From contig JAXMCR010000002.1 of assembly GCA_046349255.1 (NCBI GenBank), positions 1,116,001 through 1,180,000 of the forward strand: a stretch of DNA of 64,000 bases. Direction: 5' to 3'. The DNA is from DAIODI01 sp046349255. GTDB taxonomy: Bacteria > Pseudomonadota > Alphaproteobacteria > Rhizobiales > Aestuariivirgaceae. Each line of letters starts with the position of its first letter. Position 1 is the first letter of the stretch. Below the pieces are notes generated by a model. The model ran no database searches and had not been told where the DNA came from. It was given only the letters and a program-made list of their open reading frames with translations. The translations under genes and the position numbers were made by a program. Shown in pieces: positions 53,129-61,319 of this stretch.

Positions 53129-54004
53129 TCAGCGGCGCGGAAACAGCATGTCCTTCGCGGCGATCACGGCGCCGGCGGTGATCAGGAGGCAGGCGACGAG
53201 CACGGACCAGCTCGCTGCCGCGTAGCCTGCCAGCACGAGCACGATCGTCGACAGCACCGGCGACACGTAGGAACTGGCGCCGAGCACCATGATATCGCCG
53301 TGCTTCACGCCGTAGTCCCACGTGTAGAAGGCGGCGCCGACGGGAAGCAGGCCGAGGCCCAGCACCGCCAGCCACGCGCCCGCCGAGGCCGGCCATACGG
53401 TTGTCTCGAACGCGAGATGGCACAGCGCGGAGAGAACGGCCGTCGCCATGCAGAAGCCGACCACCGCGTCGGTCGGCACGTTCCCGAGGCGGCGCGACAG
53501 CGTCGAGTAACCCGCCCAGATCATGGCGCAGCCGAGCGCCAGCAGGTGCCCCAGCCTGAACCCGCCCTCGAACCCGAAACCCTGCCCCTTGCTGATCACC
53601 ACGAACGCGCCGAGGAGGCCGAGCGCCACGCCGATCACGTGATGGGCCTTGAGCCGTTCGCCCGGCAGGAACGCCGAGAACACGACGAGCAGCAGCGGCC
53701 AGAGATAGGCGATGAGGCTCACCTCGATCGCTGGCGCGTTGCGCATCGCGGTGAAGTAGACGAGGTGGTAGCCGAAGAGGCCCGCAACGCCGAGCAGCCA
53801 CACCTGCCAGCGCTGGTGAAGTGCAGCCGCCGCCGACGGCCGCCCGAACCAGGTCGCAAGGCCGAGCAGGCTGCCGATGGTGAACGCCATGGCGGTGAGC
53901 TGGAACGGCGGCAGGGGGCCTGCCGCCGCCGACAGCAGCGCGAGGATCGACCACATCAGAACGGCCGTGAAGCCGACCAGCGTCGCGGTGCTCCGCGCCG
54001 TCAA
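53129..54004 (-). CDS. DMT/EamA family transporter
   Basis: A 291-residue protein with about ten membrane helices in two halves (for example LFGYHLVYFTAMRNAPAIEVSLIAYLWPLLLVVF and GASSYVSPVLSTIVLVLAGYAA). It belongs to the same broad family as the transporter near the window start but is not a duplicate. The substrate is unknown. It lies 28 bases after phbB on the same strand. Confidence 0.9.
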   Translation of the reverse strand: MTARSTATLVGFTAVLMWSILALLSAAAGPLPPFQLTAMAFTIGSLLGLATWFGRPSAAAALHQRWQVWLLGVAGLFGYHLVYFTAMRNAPAIEVSLIAYLWPLLLVVFSAFLPGERLKAHHVIGVALGLLGAFVVISKGQGFGFEGGFRLGHLLALGCAMIWAGYSTLSRRLGNVPTDAVVGFCMATAVLSALCHLAFETTVWPASAGAWLAVLGLGLLPVGAAFYTWDYGVKHGDIMVLGASSYVSPVLSTIVLVLAGYAAASWSVLVACLLITAGAVIAAKDMLFPRR

Positions 54005-54032
54005 CGACTGCCGTCCCGGTGAAGAACGGCGA

Positions 54033-54758
54033 TCAGGTCAGGTACTGGCCACCGTTCACGGTGAGCGTCGCGCCGGTGATGAAGCCGGCGTCGTCGGCGG
54101 CGAGGAACACGACCGCCCGGGCGATCTCCTCCGGCTCGCCGAGGCGACCGACCGGAATCTGCGGGATGATGCGCTTCTCGAGGATTTCCGGCGCGATCGC
54201 GCGCACCATCTCGGTGCCGATGTAGCCGGGGCAGATCGCGTTCGCGGTGATGCCCTTGGCGGCGCCCTCCTGTGCGAGCGCCTTCACGAAGCCGATCTCG
54301 CCCGCCTTCGCAGCCGAGTAGTTCACCTGGCCCATCTGGCCCTTCTGGCCGTTGATCGAGGAGATGCAGATGATGCGCCCGAACCCGCGCTCGCGCATGC
54401 CTTCCCACAAGGGACGCGTCATGTTGAACAGCGAGTTGAGGTTGGTGTTCACCACCTGGGACCACTGGTCGAGCGTCATCTTGTGGAACATCGCGTCGCG
54501 CGTGATGCCGGCGTTGTTCACGAGCACGTCGATCGGGCCGACCTCGCTCTCGATCTTCTTCAGCGCCTCGGCGCAGGCGTCATGATTGGAAACGTCCCAC
54601 TTGTAGGTGGCGATGCCGGTGTCGGCCTTGAACTTCTGCGCGACTTCGTCGTTGCCGGCGTAGTTGGCCACCACCGTGTAGCCCGCCTGCTTCAGCGCCT
54701 TCGAAATGGCGGCGCCAATTCCACGTGTGCCGCCGGTGACCAGAGCAATGCGAGCCAT
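54033..54758 (-). CDS. phbB: Acetoacetyl-CoA reductase
   Basis: A 241-residue short-chain dehydrogenase making (R)-3-hydroxybutyryl-CoA for PHB. TGGTRGIGAAISKAL binds NADPH, NNAG motif is VLVNNAGITRDAM, and the catalytic YxxxK is VNYSAAKAGEIGFVKA. ICPGYIGTEMV is also typical. It follows phbA after an 82-base spacer containing a hairpin. The polymerase phaC is not in the window. Confidence 0.96.
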   Translation of the reverse strand: MARIALVTGGTRGIGAAISKALKQAGYTVVANYAGNDEVAQKFKADTGIATYKWDVSNHDACAEALKKIESEVGPIDVLVNNAGITRDAMFHKMTLDQWSQVVNTNLNSLFNMTRPLWEGMRERGFGRIICISSINGQKGQMGQVNYSAAKAGEIGFVKALAQEGAAKGITANAICPGYIGTEMVRAIAPEILEKRIIPQIPVGRLGEPEEIARAVVFLAADDAGFITGATLTVNGGQYLT

Positions 54759-54792
54759 TGGTTGTCCTCCCTCGATGCCGTTCGTTCATGAA

Positions 54793-54820
54793 GATGCCGG
54801 GCTTTTACTAGCCCGGCATC
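54793..54820 (-). terminator. Intercistronic hairpin between phbA and phbB
   Basis: Perfect 11-bp stem GATGCCGGGCT (54793-54803) / AGCCCGGCATC (54810-54820) with a 6-base loop, in the spacer between phbB and phbA. No T-run follows on the minus strand, so it may stabilise or partially terminate the phbA-phbB message and set their ratio. Confidence 0.5.
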
Positions 54821-54840
54821 CAGGTGTCGTCGATCAGACG

Positions 54841-56028
54841 TCAGTCGCGTGTTACCGTGAGCGCCACGCCCATGCCGCCGCCGATGCACAGCGTCGCGAG
54901 GCCCTTCCTGGCCTTGCGCTTCTGCATCTCGTGCAGGAGCGTGACGAGCACGCGCGCACCCGAAGCACCGATCGGATGGCCGATGGCGATCGCGCCGCCG
55001 TTCACGTTCACGATGTCGGTGTTCCAGCCCATGTCCTTGTTGACCGCGCACGCCTGCGCGGCGAACGCCTCGTTGGCCTCGACGAGGTCGAGGTCGTCTG
55101 CCTTCCAGCCGGCCTTCTTGAGCGCGGCGCGGGAGGCGGGAATCGGCCCCGTGCCCATGATCGAGGGATCGACGCCGGCGTGTGCCCACGAGGCGATGCG
55201 GGCGAGCGGCTCGAGACCGCGGCGCTCGGCTTCCTTCGCCGACATCAGGATCACCGCGGCGGCGCCGTCGTTGATCCCCGATGCGTTGGCTGCCGTCACC
55301 GAGCCATCCTTGTCGAACGCCGGACGCAGCTTCGCGATCGAGTCGAGCGTCACGCCCTTCTTGATGTACTCGTCGTCCGAAACCACCACGTCGCCCTTGC
55401 GGGTGGAAATGGTGACCGGCGCGATCTCGTCCTTGAACTTGCCTGCCTTCTGGGCGGCCTCGGCCTTGTTCTGCGAGGCGACCGCGAACTCGTCCTGCTG
55501 CCCGCGGGTGATCTGCCACTGCTTGGCGACGTTCTCGGCGGTCGTGCCCATGTGGTAGCCGTTGAAGGCGTCCCACAGGCCGTCCTTGATCATCGTGTCG
55601 ATCATCTTGAGGTCGCCCATCTTCACGCCGTCGCGCAGGTGCGCACAGTGGGGGGCCTGGCTCATAGACTCCTGGCCGCCGGCAGCGACGATCTTCGCAT
55701 CGCCGTTGGCGATCTGCTGCAGGCCGAGCGCCACCGCCCGGAGCCCCGAGCCGCACAGCTGGTTGACGAGCCATGCCGGGCTTTCGACCGGGATGCCGGC
55801 GCCGATTGCGGCCTGGCGGCCCGGGTTCTGGCCGGCGCCCGCCGTGAGGATCTGGCCGAGGATCACTTCCTCGACGTCCTTCGCCTCGATCTTCGCGCGC
55901 TCGATCGCGGCCTTCAGCGCGACCGAGCCGAGCTGCGAGGCCGGAACCGAGGCCAGCGCGCCGTTGAAGGACCCGACCGGCGTACGGGCCGCCGAAACGA
56001 TCACCACTGAACTATCCGAAGCTGACAT
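54841..56028 (-). CDS. phbA: Acetyl-CoA acetyltransferase
   Basis: A 395-residue thiolase condensing two acetyl-CoA to acetoacetyl-CoA. The acyl-carrying cysteine is in VNQLCGSGLRAVALG; the histidine and second cysteine are in NVNGGAIAIGHPIGASGAR and ATLCIGGGMGVAL. It is the first enzyme of the PHB pathway, with phbB downstream and the regulator phaR divergent upstream. The chosen ATG starts MSASDSSVVIVSAARTPVG, the usual thiolase N terminus. Confidence 0.96.
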   Translation of the reverse strand: MSASDSSVVIVSAARTPVGSFNGALASVPASQLGSVALKAAIERAKIEAKDVEEVILGQILTAGAGQNPGRQAAIGAGIPVESPAWLVNQLCGSGLRAVALGLQQIANGDAKIVAAGGQESMSQAPHCAHLRDGVKMGDLKMIDTMIKDGLWDAFNGYHMGTTAENVAKQWQITRGQQDEFAVASQNKAEAAQKAGKFKDEIAPVTISTRKGDVVVSDDEYIKKGVTLDSIAKLRPAFDKDGSVTAANASGINDGAAAVILMSAKEAERRGLEPLARIASWAHAGVDPSIMGTGPIPASRAALKKAGWKADDLDLVEANEAFAAQACAVNKDMGWNTDIVNVNGGAIAIGHPIGASGARVLVTLLHEMQKRKARKGLATLCIGGGMGVALTVTRD

Positions 56029-56192
56029 TCGACAGTCTCCCTTTCGCCGACGGCCCGCAATGGACCGCCCAGCGGCGTTTTGCTCACCAATATGACGGCA
56101 ATATCATCGCAGATGCACGCGGACGCAATGAGGCGTTTGGCCTAGGGCAGGGGAAACCTAGGAAACCCAAGGCTTGCGGAACCGTTTTGCGC

Positions 56193-56206
56193 TTGCAATA
56201 TTGCAA
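56193..56206. promoter_or_regulatory. Perfect 14-bp palindrome in the phbA-phaR divergent region
   Basis: TTGCAATATTGCAA is an exact inverted repeat about 45 bases upstream of the phaR start and 165 bases upstream of phbA. PhaR regulators bind TGC/GCA-type half sites and repress their own gene. This makes it a candidate PhaR operator, by context only. Confidence 0.5.
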
Positions 56207-56250
56207 TGCGAGGCGGCCATTCGCCTCGGAGACTGAAGGAGGTCCCGGCA

Positions 56251-56892
56251 GTGAGCGCACAGGATACCGGTCCGCGCGAGACCGGCCAGAAGGACCAGCC
56301 CGGCAAGGATACGGTGGTCATCAAGAAGTACGCGAACCGCCGTCTATACAACACCGCGACCTCCAGTTACGTCACCCTGGACGATCTTGCAGAGATGGTG
56401 AAGCAGGGCGTCGATTTTGCCGTCTACGACGCCAAGACTGGCGATGACATCACCCGCTCCGTCCTCACCCAGATCATCTTCGACGAGGAGAGCAAGGGCC
56501 AGAACCTGCTGCCGATCCGGTTCCTGCGTCAGCTGATCCGCTTCTACGGCGACAGCATGCAGGCGTTCGTGCCGAGCTATCTCGAATACTCGATCGAATC
56601 GCTGTCGCGCGAACAGGAGAAGTTCCGCCAGCAGATGGTGGATTCGTTCGGCGCCGAGCCGTTCCGTTCGATGGAAGAGCAGGCGCGCCGCAACATGGCG
56701 ATGTTCCAGCAGGCCATGAAGATGTTCAACCCGTTCGCCGCCGGCCTCGCGACGCCGGCGGAGGCGCCGAAGGAGAAGCCGCCGGAAGCCGGTCCTGCGC
56801 CCGGGGCGTCGCAAGACGACATCCGCACGCTGAAGGAGCAGTTGGAGAAGGTCCAGCGCCAGCTCGACGTTCTCGCCAGCACACGCAAGTAG
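56251..56892 (+). CDS. phaR: Polyhydroxyalkanoate synthesis repressor PhaR
   Basis: A 213-residue DNA-binding protein that senses PHA and represses phasin and its own gene. VVIKKYANRRLYNTATSSYVTLDDLAEMVK is the conserved N-terminal DNA/PHA-binding domain, followed by TGDDITRSVLTQIIFDEESKGQ and a second region DSMQAFVPSYLEYSIESL. The C-terminal third is rich in Met, Gln and Pro, then coiled-coil (DIRTLKEQLEKVQRQLD). The start is GTG with an excellent AAGGAGG; a longer ATG-starting frame would cross the palindrome. Divergent from phbA. Confidence 0.93.
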   Translation: MSAQDTGPRETGQKDQPGKDTVVIKKYANRRLYNTATSSYVTLDDLAEMVKQGVDFAVYDAKTGDDITRSVLTQIIFDEESKGQNLLPIRFLRQLIRFYGDSMQAFVPSYLEYSIESLSREQEKFRQQMVDSFGAEPFRSMEEQARRNMAMFQQAMKMFNPFAAGLATPAEAPKEKPPEAGPAPGASQDDIRTLKEQLEKVQRQLDVLASTRK

Positions 56893-56904
56893 CGTCTGGG
56901 GCGT

Positions 56905-56926
56905 CCGCGCCGAACGAGAGGCGCGG
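56905..56926. terminator. Hairpin between phaR and the gamma-glutamyltransferase gene
   Basis: CCGCGCC (56905-56911) / GGCGCGG (56920-56926), 8-base loop, ending right at the stop of the convergent gene. Short and without T-run. Confidence 0.35.
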
Positions 56927-58513
56927 TCAGAAGCCCATCGCACAGCCGTCCTTGCGGCTGTCGGAGCCACCGACGAGAACGCCGCGGGACCGGTCGATCG
57001 ATATGATCTGCGCGCCGCCGAGCGCATCCGGACGGCGCACGACCGTGTGGCCGAGTGCCGCGAGGCCCGCCGCCACGGAATCCGGGACGCCTTCCTCGAT
57101 GCCGAGGACGCCGTTCTCGTCGAGGGTGCGCGGCAGGTCGATCGACGCCTGCGGGTCCATGCCGTAGACGAACATGTTGAGCGCCATCGCGACGTGACCG
57201 GTCGGCTGGTAGTCGCCGCCCATGACGCCGAACGGCATCGCGACGGCTCCGTCCTGCGTCACCATCGCCGGAATGATCGTGTGGAGCGGGCGCTTGCCCG
57301 GCGCGATGCAATTGGGATGCGTCGTGTCGGTGACGAAGCAGGACCCGCGATTCTGCAGCGTGATGCCGGTCTTCGGCGTGACGATGCCGACGCCGAAGTG
57401 GTCGTAGATCGAGTTGATGAACGACACGGCGAGGCCAGATTGATCGACCACGCAGAGGTAGATCGTATCGGAGAGCCGCTTCGGAACGCGCGCCGCGGGA
57501 TCGGTGATCGCTCGGTCGAGCCGGATCTCCGACGCCAGCCGGTCGGCGGTCCTGTCGCTCAGGAGGTCGTCGACGGCGATGTCCATGTGCCCTGCCTCCG
57601 CCACGTGGCGGTTGCGCAGTACCCAGGCAAGCTTCATCGCCTCCGTTTCGAGATGGCGTCGCTCGACACTTTCGGGCGCGAACCGCGCGAGGTCGAACCG
57701 CTTCAGCACGTTGAGCGCGATCAGGGCGGTGATGCCCTGCCCGTTCGGGGGAATCTCGAGCACGTCGCGGCCGGCGAACGCGGTGGCAATGGGCTCGACC
57801 CACGTCGCCTCGGTCGCGGCGAAGTCCTCGCGCGTCAGAAGCGAGCCGCGGGCGGAGACGGTGGCGAGCATGTCGTCGGCGAGTGCGCCCGCGTAAAAGG
57901 CGTCGCGGCCGCTCCGGGCGATCGTCCGCAGCGTTTCGGCAAGCGCGGGGTAGCGCATCACGTCGCCGGGCTTCGGGGCGTTGCCGCCTTTGAGGAGGTG
58001 GCGTGACGCGCCCTCGTCGGCGCGCAGTCGCTCGACCTGCAAGGCCCAGTCGTGCGCGGTGCGGTCGGAAACGGGGCAGCCCTGTTCGGCGAGCCGGATC
58101 GCCGGTTGCAAGGCATCGCCCAGGGTCATCGTGCCGTGCGCCCTGAGCAGGCGGTCCCACGCGTCGATCGCGCCCGGCACTGTCACGGCGTGCACGTGGT
58201 GATCAGGAATCGAGCTTAGACCGGACGCCTTCAGCCAGTCGGCGTCGGCCCGCGTCGAGCAGCGACCCGAACCGTTGAGACCGCGCACGGTTCCGTCCGG
58301 CAGCCCGACGATGGCGAAGCAGTCGCCCCCGATGCCGGTCATGTGCGGCTCCGACACGCACAGGACCGCCGAAGCCGTCACCGCCGCGTCGACCGCGTTG
58401 CCGCCGGCCTTCATCACCTCGACAGCGGCGAGCGTCGACGGCAGCGTTGAGGTCGCGGCCATCGCCTGCGTGGCATAGGCCGGCGAGCGGCCGGGCAGAT
58501 GAAAATTTCTCAT
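56927..58513 (-). CDS. Gamma-glutamyltransferase family protein (cytoplasmic, YwrD-like)
   Basis: A 528-residue Ntn-hydrolase. Autocatalytic cleavage would occur before Thr350 in RLSDTIYLCVVD, and the small subunit shows SFINSIYDHFGVGI, ITLQNRGSCF, KRPLHTIIPAMV and GVMGGDYQPTGH. The N terminus (MRNFHLPGRSPAYATQAM) has no signal peptide, unlike periplasmic GGT, so it probably acts in the cytoplasm on glutathione or another gamma-glutamyl compound. YwrD-type enzymes have this form. It is divergent from fhs. Confidence 0.9.
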   Translation of the reverse strand: MRNFHLPGRSPAYATQAMAATSTLPSTLAAVEVMKAGGNAVDAAVTASAVLCVSEPHMTGIGGDCFAIVGLPDGTVRGLNGSGRCSTRADADWLKASGLSSIPDHHVHAVTVPGAIDAWDRLLRAHGTMTLGDALQPAIRLAEQGCPVSDRTAHDWALQVERLRADEGASRHLLKGGNAPKPGDVMRYPALAETLRTIARSGRDAFYAGALADDMLATVSARGSLLTREDFAATEATWVEPIATAFAGRDVLEIPPNGQGITALIALNVLKRFDLARFAPESVERRHLETEAMKLAWVLRNRHVAEAGHMDIAVDDLLSDRTADRLASEIRLDRAITDPAARVPKRLSDTIYLCVVDQSGLAVSFINSIYDHFGVGIVTPKTGITLQNRGSCFVTDTTHPNCIAPGKRPLHTIIPAMVTQDGAVAMPFGVMGGDYQPTGHVAMALNMFVYGMDPQASIDLPRTLDENGVLGIEEGVPDSVAAGLAALGHTVVRRPDALGGAQIISIDRSRGVLVGGSDSRKDGCAMGF

Positions 58514-58526
58514 GGCTTCTGCCTAT

Positions 58527-58555
58527 TTGTCATTCTGGTTGCAGGGGCGTATCGA
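58527..58555 (+). promoter_or_regulatory. Candidate promoter of fhs
   Basis: TTGTCA (58527-58532), 17-base spacer, TATCGA (58550-58555) in the ggt-fhs divergent region. It would give a 5' leader of about 145 bases before the fhs ATG. Spacing is ideal but the -10 match is modest. Confidence 0.4.
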
Positions 58556-58706
58556 TGTAAAAGATTTGCGACAAGGGCGGATAACTCGCGGTTTTACGGG
58601 GATCGACACCCTGCCTTTGCAGCGTCAGCCGTACTTGGGTATGGCGACAAACGATGATAGAGCATCATGGCTGGACAACGAGGCGCCGGCTGCCCAGGAG
58701 GAGAGA

Positions 58707-60383
58707 ATGGCCGTCAAGAGTGACATCGAAATTGCCCGCGAAGCGAAAATGCGGCCGATCGTCGAGATCGGCGAGAAGCTCGGCATCGCATCGCAACATC
58801 TCGTCCCCTACGGCCACACCAAGGCGAAGGTGAGCCTCGACTACATCGACTCGCTGAAGTCGAAGCCCGACGGCAAGCTCATCCTGGTCACCGCGATCAA
58901 CCCGACGCCCGCCGGCGAAGGCAAGACGACCACGACCGTCGGTCTCGGCGACGGCCTCAACCGCATCGGCAAGAAGGCGATGATCTGCCTGCGCGAACCG
59001 TCCCTTGGGCCGTGCTTCGGTGTCAAGGGCGGCGCGGCTGGTGGCGGCTATGCGCAGATCGTGCCGATGGAGGACATCAATCTCCACTTCACCGGCGACT
59101 TCCACGCGATCACGTCGGCGCACAACCTGCTCTCCGCACTGATCGACAACCATATCTACTGGGGCAATGACCTCGGCATCGACTCCCGTCGCGTCGCGTG
59201 GCGCCGCGTCCTCGACATGAACGACCGCGCGCTGCGCGAGATCGTCGCCTCGCTCGGCGGCGTCGCCAACGGCTATCCGCGCGAGACGGGCTTCGACATC
59301 ACCGTCGCCTCCGAGATCATGGCGATCCTCTGCCTCTCGACCTCGATCCAGGACCTCGAGCGGCGGCTGTCGCAGATCGTGATCGGCCAGCGGCGCGACA
59401 AGAGCCAGGTGCTGGCGAAGGACCTGAAGGCGCCTGGCGCGATGACCGTGCTGCTCAAGGACGCGCTCATGCCGAACCTCGTGCAGACGCTCGAGAACAA
59501 TCCAGCCTTCGTGCACGGCGGGCCATTCGCGAACATCGCGCACGGCTGCAACTCGGCCATGGCGACGAAGGCGGGCCTCAAGCTCGCCGACTACGTGGTG
59601 ACGGAAGCGGGCTTCGGCGCCGACCTCGGCGCGGAGAAGTTCTTCGACATCAAGTGCCGCAAGGCGGGCCTCAGTCCGGCCGCCGCGGTGGTCGTCGCCA
59701 CGGTGCGCGCGCTCAAGATGCACGGCGGTCTCGCGAAGGACGAGCTCAAGACCGAGAACGTGGCGGCGCTGAAGAAGGGCCTTGCCAACCTCGGCCGTCA
59801 TCTCGAGAACCTCGCCAAGTTCGGCGTGCCGGTGGCGGTCGCCGTCAACCACTTCATCACCGACACCGACGCCGAGGTCGATGCGGTGAAGGCGTTCTGC
59901 AAGGAGAAGGGCGTCGAAGCCTTCAAGTGCACGCACTGGGCCGAAGGCTCGAAGGGCACCGAGGCGCTGGCGAAGCACGTCGTGACGCTCGCCGAAGGCG
60001 GCAAGTCGCAGTTCAAGCCGCTCTACAGCGAGGACATGCCGCTGTGGGAGAAGATCAAGACGATCGCCAAGGAGATCTACCGCGCCGACGACATCACCGG
60101 CGACACCGCCGTGCGCAACCAGCTCAAGGAGTTCGAGGCGAACGGCTACGGCAAGTTCCCGATCTGCATGGCGAAGACGCAGTACTCGTTCTCGACCGAC
60201 CCGAACCTCAAGGGCGCGCCGACGAACCACGTCGTGCCGATCCGCGAAGTGCGCCTCTCGGCCGGCGCCGAGTTCATCGTCGCGATCTGCGGCGACGTGA
60301 TGACGATGCCGGGCCTGCCGAAGGTCCCGTCGGCCGAAGTCATCGGCCTCAACGAGCAGGGCCAGATCGTCGGGCTGTTTTGA
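58707..60383 (+). CDS. fhs: Formate-tetrahydrofolate ligase
   Basis: A 558-residue ATP-dependent enzyme making 10-formyl-THF from formate. The P-loop is NPTPAGEGKTTTTVGLG, followed by REPSLGPCFGVKGGAAGGGYAQ, NLHFTGDFHAI and the C-terminal CGDVMTMPGLPKVPSA, all family signatures. The chosen ATG has an AGGAGGAGA ribosome site; the frame continues 65 codons upstream without homology. It may supply C1 units alongside the DAO/GcvT enzyme. Confidence 0.97.
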   Translation: MAVKSDIEIAREAKMRPIVEIGEKLGIASQHLVPYGHTKAKVSLDYIDSLKSKPDGKLILVTAINPTPAGEGKTTTTVGLGDGLNRIGKKAMICLREPSLGPCFGVKGGAAGGGYAQIVPMEDINLHFTGDFHAITSAHNLLSALIDNHIYWGNDLGIDSRRVAWRRVLDMNDRALREIVASLGGVANGYPRETGFDITVASEIMAILCLSTSIQDLERRLSQIVIGQRRDKSQVLAKDLKAPGAMTVLLKDALMPNLVQTLENNPAFVHGGPFANIAHGCNSAMATKAGLKLADYVVTEAGFGADLGAEKFFDIKCRKAGLSPAAAVVVATVRALKMHGGLAKDELKTENVAALKKGLANLGRHLENLAKFGVPVAVAVNHFITDTDAEVDAVKAFCKEKGVEAFKCTHWAEGSKGTEALAKHVVTLAEGGKSQFKPLYSEDMPLWEKIKTIAKEIYRADDITGDTAVRNQLKEFEANGYGKFPICMAKTQYSFSTDPNLKGAPTNHVVPIREVRLSAGAEFIVAICGDVMTMPGLPKVPSAEVIGLNEQGQIVGLF

Positions 60384-60386
60384 AAT

Positions 60387-61319
60387 CTACAGCACGGTGG
60401 CGAACGTGGCAGGATCCACGTTCGCCCCGCACACGATGGCGGCGACGCGCTCGTTCGCTTCGGGCGCGTAGCGGCCCGACAGGAGCGCCGCGAACGCCGT
60501 GGCACCGCCCGGCTCGCTCACGATGCGGGCATTGTTCCAGAGCCATCCTTGAGCCGCGCGGATCTCGTTGTCGGTGACGAGGACCGACAGCGCCTGCGCC
60601 TTCGCGAGCGCCTCGTAGGCGATCTCGCCGAGGCGCGATGCGCCGAGCGAGTCCGCGGCGACCCCCGACGGCACGATGTCGACCGGACCGCCGTGCAGCA
60701 ACGCGGCAGAGGCTGTCGCGCAGGTCTCGGGCTCGACGGCAACGACCTGATGCGAGCCGCCGTACCAGGAGGCGATGCCGGCGATCAGGCCGCCGCCGCC
60801 GGTCGCGACGAGGATCGTGTCGAGATCGTTCGCCTGCTCTTCGAGTTCCGCCGCCACCGTTCCCTGTCCGAGCACGGTCGGCAGCGCATCGTAGGCGTGG
60901 ACGCCGAGTGCGCCGCTCTCGGCGATGAAGGCGTCGCAGGCCGCTGCCGCTTCCGCATACGCCGCGCCGCCCACGGTGACATTCGCGCCGTAGGAGCGGA
61001 TGCGGTCGATCTTCGCCGGTGTCGCGATCGCCGGCACGAAGATGTGCGCCGGAACGCCAAGGGCCTGCGCCGCGCACGCGACCGCGATGCCATGGTTGCC
61101 GCCGGATGCAGCCGCGACGCCCGCCGGCGGCAGGGGTTCACCCGTCAGCGTGGCGAACGCGCCGCGCGCCTTGAACGAGCCCGTAAGCTGCAGGTACTCG
61201 AGCTTCAGCGTCACCGGTTGCGCAACACCCGGCATCGCGATGTCGAGCACCGGTGTCTTGCGCACAAACGGCGCGATGCGCCGGTGGACGGCAGCAATGG
61301 CGCTGCGGGTGATCGTCAT
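60387..61319 (-). CDS. Threonine/serine dehydratase-like PLP enzyme
   Basis: A 310-residue fold-type II PLP protein. The PLP lysine is in LTGSFKARGAF, with SGGNHGIAVACAAQ and the phosphate loop ATGGGGLIAGIASWYG. No C-terminal ACT regulatory domain, so it resembles catabolic threonine dehydratases and serine racemase-type enzymes; the substrate may be threonine, serine or a beta-hydroxy amino acid. The ATG overlaps the stop of the PdxK-DUF429 fusion gene by 4 bases, so it is the last gene of a three-gene operon. It lies 3 bases from the fhs stop, convergently. Confidence 0.88.
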   Translation of the reverse strand: MTITRSAIAAVHRRIAPFVRKTPVLDIAMPGVAQPVTLKLEYLQLTGSFKARGAFATLTGEPLPPAGVAAASGGNHGIAVACAAQALGVPAHIFVPAIATPAKIDRIRSYGANVTVGGAAYAEAAAACDAFIAESGALGVHAYDALPTVLGQGTVAAELEEQANDLDTILVATGGGGLIAGIASWYGGSHQVVAVEPETCATASAALLHGGPVDIVPSGVAADSLGASRLGEIAYEALAKAQALSVLVTDNEIRAAQGWLWNNARIVSEPGGATAFAALLSGRYAPEANERVAAIVCGANVDPATFATVL

